DNA from: Glandiceps talaboti
Lineage: Eukaryota; Hemichordata; Enteropneusta; Spengelidae
Length of the DNA: 64,000 bases
Reading direction: 5' to 3'
NCBI RefSeq assembly: GCF_964340395.1
Contig: NC_135566.1
Location: forward strand, 20,457,797-20,521,796
A program made the translations under genes and the position numbers. The notes beneath the pieces are model-generated. The model did not search any database. It had not been told where the DNA came from and saw only the letters and a program-made list of their open reading frames with translations. This document shows, in pieces, positions 22,091-64,000 of this stretch. Position 1 is the stretch's first letter; every line of letters begins with the position of its first letter.

Positions 22091-23889
22091 ATTCTAGTAG
22101 GATATCAATGTCAATGCATGCTTTCTATAACATTACAAGTTGTCTTCTAGCATTATCAGTACAGTTGATTGCATAGTAGGGAGTTCGTCTACATTGTTTG
22201 GTACGTATGATAAATGACGTGCACATCATTGGACTATTTATAAGTTATACCTTAACACCAGCTTTGACTTCAGTCGATTGCGAGAGATGTTCACATACAC
22301 TTCAATAAGTCAAATAATACTGTTACTAACTTTTAAAATTGCAGCAAAAAATTCGACTACATATAAACTCGACTTTTTGTCCATTAATTAATCAAGTCCT
22401 TTGTCAGATATCAAGAGTACACCAATTTCCATTTTCTAAAATATGGCCACCGTAGCCACCCGACCGATATGTTAAAAGTAAAAAGTGGAATGGTAAATGG
22501 AATTTTTCGTATTTCTATGTCTTGTAATTTTTATTAGTAATTTCACATCAACTCAAGTTATGTGTGCTAGATAAAAACTAAAACTTCAGTTGCTTCAGTG
22601 GTAATATTTATCAAATCACACTTTCGCTGCTCGTACATGTGTGTGTCACTTTCTCTCTCTATGTCTGTCTTTGTCTGAATCATAGTAACTATTACTACAA
22701 AGACGAAGTGTCAACTCAACAAAGAAATTGAATTTCGTTTACTGGTACATGTATATATAGTACGGCTTCGTTGTCGATAGAAGTAAATCCCATAATAATA
22801 CCGGTATATACTTCCATTGGGTTAAGGTAGTTGTCAGTTTGCCACTTGTAAATACACGTGTATATCCTCTCCAAAAATCGTAACTCTGCCCTCTTGCCTA
22901 AAACTCCCAATCTTTTATTCTAAAACACGCGTATCTGTGAGGACAATAAGGAATATTTCCAATCTCAGTTTTGTTTCCTGTTCATAGACACTCACTAGTT
23001 GTTATTCTAGAACACTCGTTACTATGCATAAATTGTAATTCAATAATTGTTAGACAAAAGCGTCGGATGTTCGCTGGATAGGTATTTTTAAATGTTTTTT
23101 GGAGCTGGAAGTGTTGTTCTGAGCTATCGTCTGGGACTTCATGCCCCAGGTCCTCTGCGATCGATGAAATAGAAGTCCTCGAGTTCTAAGTTCTACGTCA
23201 AGTATTGGATGCTCAGACCTCAATTATACATCCATGGACTGCTGCTTGAATTCCCTACATTCCCTACAATTCCCACGCCCCCCCCCCCCCCCACCATAAG
23301 GAATAACGAAAGGTTAATGCGACCTGGGATGTGACGGTAAAACAAATACTGCCATCTTGTGTTAGCAATGCATGTGGGGAGTATTTTGTTTTCATCTTAG
23401 GAAAAATGGGTAAAGGGAGCCGATAAAAAGAGGGTCATATAGTATAAGCAATGCATGGGGGGGGGGGGTATTTTGCTTTCATCTTAAGTTAAAGGGTTTC
23501 AGTTTATTTGCCGAATTCTTATACCTAATTTGACATACTGTATTTGACCACAGACCACTATAGTGGTCTGGGATGTGACCGAGTTCGAGCACATGGTTCC
23601 AAGGTATTTAAAAGGAAATGTGTCGCGTCACGGTCGAGTGTACATGTGGGTATATACCTACGCAGAGTATCAGCACATTTAAAGTCGTCTGTAGTTGGTA
23701 TGGCTTCAACAAGCCTCAAGTATTTTTTTTTAATGTCACCAAATGACGTCATTTGAATTCCAAAGTAATTGTCAGACATTCAGCATATATCCCCTTCTCA
23801 CAGTATTATACTGTATAACTTGGCATCAATTTAAGAGTCTCTCTCCAAATAGTCTTCAAACAGAGAAAAAGGATTTAGTTTATATTTGG

Positions 23890-24240
23890 CCTAATCAAAA
23901 CTTTGGTTACTCAACCTCGCCTACATTTTCACTGCCGACCCTAAACTTTTTTTTACATATTGGAGAAAAAATAACAAAATCGCGAAAATTGTGAAATCTC
24001 GCCATAAATAGTTGAGGCGGAAAGTTATGTTACTTAAAAACTGAGACAACGTAAAACTGTCCTTCCAATCTGTAATGGCTGTACATCTATGATAAAACCA
24101 ATGACACAGAGACCATTTGGAAAACAACGGAAAACACAACTACCTGAACTAGACACTCATATATAAAAAATATGTAATTAAAATATAAAAAAACATACCC
24201 ACCCTATTCTAAACTTCAGCGTAATCGGAACCATACAATT
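23890..24240 (-). mobile_element. MITE-like element, GGTTCCG/CGGAACC family, copy 1
   Basis: The reverse complement resembles 35625-36020 over most of its length. Shared landmarks on this strand are ACTGCCGACCCTAAAC, ATAACAAAATCGCGAAAATT, CAATGACACAGAGACCAT, ACTACCTGAACTAGACACTC and the end GCGTAATCGGAACC. It has no coding capacity. Confidence 0.8.
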
Positions 24241-24264
24241 TTTTTTATTATTCCTAGTAATTAT

Positions 24265-25287
24265 GTAGGTATCCGTTATTTATCTATTAGCTATTCGCTA
24301 GTTATCTATTAGCTATTCGCTAGTTATCTATAGCTATTCGCAGGTTATCTATTAGCTATTCGTTAGTTATCTATTAGCTATTCGCTAGTTATCTATTAGC
24401 TATTCGCTAGTTATCAGCTATTCGTTAGTTATCTATTAGCTATTCGTTAGTTATCAGCTATTCGTTAGTTATCTATTAGCTATTTATTAGCTATTCGTTA
24501 GTTATCTATTAGCTATTCGCTAGCTATCTATTAGCTATTCGTTAGTTATCAGCTATTCGTTAGTTATCTATTAGCTATTCGCTAGTTATCTATTAGCTAT
24601 TCGTTAGTTATCAGCTATTCGTCGTTAGTTATCTGTCAGCTATTTGTTAGCTATCTAGTAGCTATTTGTTAGTTATCTAGTAGCTATTCGTTAGTTATCT
24701 AGTAGCTATTTGTTAGCTATCTATTAGCTATTCGTTAGTTATCTATTAGCTCTTCGTTAGTTATCTATCAGCTATTTGTTAGCTATCTAGTAGCTATTCG
24801 TTAGTTATCTAGTAGCTATTCGTTAGTTATCTATCAGCTATTTGTTAGCTATCTAGTAGCTATTCGTTAGTTATCTAGTAGCTATTTGTTAGTTATCTAG
24901 TAGCTATTCGTTAGTTATCTAGTAGCTATTTGTTAGCTATCTATTAGCTATTCGTTAGTTATCTATTAGCTATTCGTTAGTTATCTATTAGCTATTCGTT
25001 AGTTATCTAGTAGCTATTAGCTATTCGTTAGTTATCTATTAGCTATTCGCTAGTTATCTAGTAGCTATTTGTTAGCTATCTATTAGCTATTCGTTAGCTA
25101 TCTATTAGCTATTCGTTAGCTATCTATTAGCTATTCGTTAGTTATCTATTAGCTATTCGTTAGTTATCTATTAGCTATTCGCTAGTTATCTATTAGCTCT
25201 TCGTTAGTTATCAGCTATTCGTTAGTTATCTATTAGCTATTCGTTAGTTTATCAGCTATTCGTTAGTTATCGATTAGCTATTCATAG
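24265..25287. repeat. 22-bp minisatellite, about 1.0 kb
   Basis: Units of the form TTAGCTATTCGTTAGTTATC plus TA, with frequent variants (TTTG for TTCG, CTAG for TTAG, GCTAT for GTTAT) and several shortened units. By length there are roughly 46 units. Confidence 0.95.
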
Positions 25288-26951
25288 CTTTCCAAGGGTC
25301 TATTTATCCCTGATATAATTTTTCCATAGATTTCCAAGCATCATAAAACTAAACATTATTGAGGAATTGACAAAATATTTGGACTTGGATTTGGAATATT
25401 TGGAGCTAAAAGAAATTTGGTTTAGCTTTGAATTGGTTTATGTCATGCTTAATTGTCCAACTATTTAGTTTTGGAAATTCGTTTGACCAGCCCTAAACAA
25501 TGTATACAGTTAAATCTCTGAATCCAACGGATAGGATCGATGTGAAAGGTTAAGCACTAATATTTGTTATCAAAGGCCGGACCAAGGTAGTTCCAAAGAA
25601 CACATATCAATGGCTTAAGGGAGCCTTCAATAATTACAAGGGGGGGGGGGGGGGGGGCGGGGGAATCTGACTCAGGCTATTGCATAAAATATGACCAACC
25701 CCCGATTCCGTCGTGTCAAAAAGTGGCCTTTTCTCAACTTTCTTTCTCGTCCATTGGGTTAAAATGTTGTCAGAAATTAAAAAGAACATGAGTCTCAAAA
25801 TAAATGGTAAGGACTTAATCCCACCTCTGCCACCATATTGAAAATGTTAAAGGTATTGGTTATTTCCCACTACTAGCGCCATCTGAATGTGTGTAAAGAC
25901 ACTGCATTAGTAATCAATACCTGTGTTTTGGAAATCATTGACTGAGTTGACGACCACAAACTTCCAAACATTAGATTGGTACACTCCCGACATCGATTTT
26001 ACTGAGGTTAACATCGTAGGTATTTTTTATCAAGGGGGCTCCAGACTTTTTTTAACAAAAGACTATAAGGGAAGACAGGTGGTTTTCTGGTGAACGAAAT
26101 AAGTATTTTGAGGCCCACCCCAAGCTTAAATTAACGTGACTGATAATTCTCTAGCAGGACACTTTTGGGGGCAAACAACGTCTGCTCACTCAGACAAAAT
26201 AACTTTTGATATCCGAAAAGCGTCCTGAGTGTTAAATCATTCTAGGCGAGACGTAACAAAGCGGTTTGAATGCGATGAGATTTTGTGGTTTTCTTCCTCA
26301 GTGTACTTGGCTGATAACTGTCACTCAACAACCAAGGTAAACACCTGAGCTCTGTATTTTACACTTTGGCCCAATAGAACCAAGTCGGCACACCCACGCG
26401 TCTTCATTGTTCAATAATTCAATTTATATACATGAATACGCCCTAGAATATGCATTAATGAATTACTTTTAGTAATTGGGTTTGGTCGGCAGTGTACATG
26501 TATGCCACCGTGACTTATGGTACATTTTAATGAAGGACGAACCCTCAGAAATTCGTTTTGACATTCGGCACCGTGTAATTTTCACACAAAGGTATTAATT
26601 CAACTATCATCCGTTAACAATACGTACGAGAAACCCGACGTTATGCAGGTAACCCACTGTTTGCTACGGCGTTGACGTACGGATGTAGACCTCAATAGGC
26701 GAAACTTTGTCAGGAACCATAAAATGTGTCGACTTCGTTAACAGCACGCCATCGGTAGGCAGAGCATCGTCTGCATAATTTATAAGCCTTCTTAATTGAA
26801 TCCACGCTGGGACGATACGGCTCACTTCAGAGTGGAAAAGGTGTGATTAACTTGTCCAGTGCATTGTATGCAATGATACTACGTGTCTGTTTTACTTGTA
26901 ATAGAGGAAGAGTAATGAAACGCAGCATTTGACCCGATCTGATTTCATTGA
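25288..26951. other. Upstream flank of the receptor gene, no gene seen
   Basis: It contains a G-homopolymer around 25640-25665 and otherwise unique-looking sequence. The 300-400 bases before 26952 should hold the promoter of first exon 1a if that exon is used. I can point to no reliable core element. Confidence 0.4.
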
Positions 26952-61260
<34,309 letters not shown>

Positions 61261-61622
61261 GTTTCTTATTTTTACGCACACGTTTTCTTCTTCCGGTTAA
61301 TGATTGACTAATATATTAGACAACATTTGACTAGATAAATTAACATATGTTCAAGATTTGCATGTAACCAGACATACTATATTAGGGCCAAAATGAAGAT
61401 AATAAGAATATTGTCCACATTATATACCATTATACCACACACGAGCCAGGTTCAACAAAAAAATATGGAATGTATACTCTGGTCGTACTATGTCACGACA
61501 ACGCGCGTCTATATATGTCACAACAACACGTGTCTACGTCATTAGTTCTGCTGTGTTCGAAATACGAGACAAAACGCTCAAAATTGCCATTACTTTCTCG
61601 ATTTTTTTTATATTACTGGCGT

Positions 61623-61768
61623 AGGTATAATTATACTGTTCCCCGATATTTGTGACCTAAGGATTGCCACTGCTCGTCCAGCGATTCACAGTGACAAGGG
61701 TCCCTTAGGTCATTCATATTTTCCTTGGCTGAACGGAGAAAAATATCGGGGAATAACATCTAATTATA
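61623..61768. mobile_element. Foldback element with CCCCGATATTT arms
   Basis: GGTATAATTATACTGTTCCC plus CGATATTT (61624-61651) is mirrored by AAATATCGGGGAATAACATC plus TAATTATA (61741-61768). A second inner pair, GACCTAAGG and CCTTAGGTC, extends the stem. No coding sequence. Confidence 0.75.
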
Positions 61769-62125
61769 GGGCAATCTATTTAGGCAAGATATAGGAGAAC
61801 ATAACATGAACTATGAAGACTGTTAGTGAGAGAACATTAACCAGAGATATTGATTTAGAATACAACAGCCAAGCTGCTATCCAAAGGAACCCCCATTTGT
61901 CACCATATATGAGAACGAGATGCAGAAAAGAAGCTACGACCGACACTCGTAGTCATGTATAAGCTCTGCTAAATCTCTTAGTATTATTGGTCATTGTATT
62001 CTATGGCTAGGCCAAGTACAGTATAGTACTTCTGAGCAAATTGTGGGTAGGTGCTATGTAAAACAAGTTCAATATCATTGATTAAAAATGGCCAGCTACA
62101 CACTGTGACTCTGCATAGATAAGAT

Positions 62126-62131
62126 AATAAA
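62126..62131 (+). terminator. Candidate polyadenylation signal AATAAA of the receptor gene
   Basis: The first perfect AATAAA I see after the receptor stop codon, 866 bases downstream. A second candidate is near 62349. Unproven. Confidence 0.35.
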
Positions 62132-62640
62132 CCAGGAGTGAATTTACTTTTCATTTATGAAGCCTATTAATTATATCTACTATGTTAATGTATAGTCAAT
62201 TATTTTGGACGAGTATTTACATACATTGCAAAATAGAATCAATTTCAATTACATACTACAACGTATCCGTGTGCTATCTATACAATTTTCCCATGTTTAT
62301 ATATTTATAGATGTTCCGTATAAATCCATATTTAATTCATATTATAGCTAATAAACATTGAAAAAAACATTGAGTACAATGTCTATTTGTCAGTTTTTCC
62401 CTATTAATACATTTTGGAATACAGAAAAGAAAAGTGTGGGTTTTTTTTCATGACGTCACCTGCATTTGGTGTTGACTGCTAAGTAAAAAGGTCTTAACTA
62501 TTAAGTAAGTATTATTAACCATCTATAACAGCCACAGTGACTGTTAAACGCATGCTTCAAAGTGACTGTTAAGTTACTATCTTAGCTCGCACAAACTGTT
62601 TACACCATACAGAACAGTGACGGTTAATGGGTTATCTGAA

Positions 62641-64000
62641 AATGTCTGTGTACATACGTCAAAGTGACGTTTATTTCATACGTCAAAGTATGTTAATGTC
62701 ATACGTCAAAGTGAATGTTAATGTCATACGTCAAAGTGAATGTTAATGTCATACGTCAAAGTAACTTTTAATGTCACACGATAGAGTGAATGTTAATTTC
62801 ACACGACAGAGTGAATGTTAATGTCACACGACATAGTGAATGTTAATGTCACACGACATAGTGACTGTTAATGTCATACGTCAAAGTGAATGTTAATGTC
62901 ATACGTCAAAGTGACTGTTAATGTCATACGTCAAAGTAACTTTTAATGTCACACGACATAGTGAATGTTAATGTCATACGTCAAAGTGACTTAATGTTAT
63001 ATGTCAAAGTGACTGTTAATGCCATACAACATAGTGACTGTTAATGTCATACGTCAAAGTGAATGTTAATGTCATACGTCAAAGTAACTTTTAATGTCAC
63101 ACGACATAGTGAATGTTAATGTCATACGACATAGTGAATGTTAATGTCACACGACATAGTGACTGTTAATGTCATACGTCAAAGTGAATGTTAATGTCAC
63201 ACGACATAGTGACTGTTAATGTCATACGTCAAAGTGACTGTTAATGTCACATGACATAGTGACTGTTAATGTCATACGTCAAAGTGACTGTTAATGTCAC
63301 ATGACATAGTGACTGTTAATGTCATACGTCAAAGTGACTTAATGTTATACGTCAAAGTGACTGTTAATGTCACATGACATAGTGACTGTTAATGTCATAC
63401 GTCAAAGTGACTTAATGTTATACGTCAAAGTGACTGTTAATGCCACACAACATAGTGACTGTTAATGTCATACGTCAAAGTGAATGTTAATGTCATACGT
63501 CAAAGTAACTTTTAATGTCACACAACATAGTGAATGTTAATGTCACACGACATAGTGAATGTTAATGTCATACGTCAAAGTGAATGTTAATGTCATACGA
63601 CATAGTGAATGTTAATGTCATACGTCAAAGTAACTGTTAATGTCACATAACATAGTGAATGTTAATGTCATACATCAAAGTGACTGTTAATGTTATAGTT
63701 CAGAGTGACTGTTAATGTCATACGTCCAAGTGAATGTTAATGTCACATGACATAGTGACTGTTAATGTCAAGCGTCAAAGTCATGCTTGAAACTGACTGT
63801 TAACATAATACATCACAGTGACTGTTGATATCATAGGTCATAGTGACTGTTTATATTATACATCACATTGACTGTTAATGTTAATGTCATACGTCACAGT
63901 GAGTACACCCCAGTGACTGTTAATATGATACATCATAGTAACAACTGCTAATATCATACGTCAGAGTGACTGTTAATATCATATATCACACTGACTGTTA
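62641..64000. repeat. 25-bp minisatellite, running out of the right edge
   Basis: Units of the form GTGACTGTTAATGTCATACG plus TCAAA, about 53 by length. Two main classes alternate: ATACGTCAAAG and ACACGACATAG. GTGAATG replaces GTGACTG in many units and some have GTAACTTTT. Units become degenerate after about 63770. Confidence 0.95.

Larger units (their letters stand above)
19937..23889. other. Intergenic stretch, repeats only
   Basis: It contains a (GT)n tract at 21212-21258, a degenerate copy of the TTAA-flanked MITE-like family at 21614-22090, and homopolymers (C at 23279-23292, G at 23458-23469). The open frame 21036-21260 ends in the GT repeat and is not credible. The other short frames have no motif. 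Confidence 0.55.
61261..62640 (+). other. 3' flank of the receptor gene
   Basis: AT-rich. A foldback lies at 61623-61768. AATAAA occurs at 62126 and again near 62349; either could end the transcript. No further gene is seen. Confidence 0.5.

Overview
The window is nuclear DNA of a multicellular animal: split genes with GT-AG introns, a Cys-loop neurotransmitter-type receptor, CR1/L2-like retrotransposon fragments, MITE-like elements and very many micro- and minisatellites. It is AT-rich. An invertebrate, probably marine, fits best; the phylum cannot be fixed from this sequence.

Left part (1-13,330). A 20-bp minisatellite runs in from the left edge, followed by a decayed retrotransposon piece and a CATA microsatellite. 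Next comes a two-exon acyltransferase gene of the condensation/alcohol-acetyltransferase type (4052-6629) with an intact HHxxxDG motif but one reading-frame break. A second, clearly decayed tandem copy lies at 8770-13320. Its intron is occupied by a composite inverted-repeat element that carries a CR1-like reverse transcriptase tail. A large foldback element (7147-7291) sits between the copies, at the edge of a CATAT repeat.

Middle part (13,580-26,950). A 5'-truncated CR1/L2-like element lies on the minus strand, and its (AAT)n 3' tail explains the adjoining microsatellite. An unrecognised open frame follows. Then comes an apparently single-exon SGNH-hydrolase gene on the minus strand (18368-19936), and after it a region of dispersed repeats and a 1-kb minisatellite of 22-bp units.

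Right part (26,950-61,260). A nicotinic-acetylcholine-receptor-like Cys-loop subunit is encoded on the plus strand. Exons 2-6 (56223-61260) join in phase and give the complete receptor fold. Two separate upstream exons, at 26952-27078 and 40633-40732, each encode a signal-peptide-like start and end in a phase-1 donor that joins exon 2 in frame. They are candidate alternative first exons, so intron 1 would be 15.5 or 29 kb. That intron holds most of the tandem arrays: 29-bp, 49-bp and 60-bp units and a 23-28-bp unit, plus AGAT, GT, GAGT and CTAT tracts. Beyond the gene the window ends inside a 25-bp minisatellite.

The three genes share no visible pathway. The most interesting points are the receptor's altered ligand-box residues, its two candidate first exons, two MITE-like families each present twice, the higher-order structure of the 29-bp array, and the seven identical 60-bp units.
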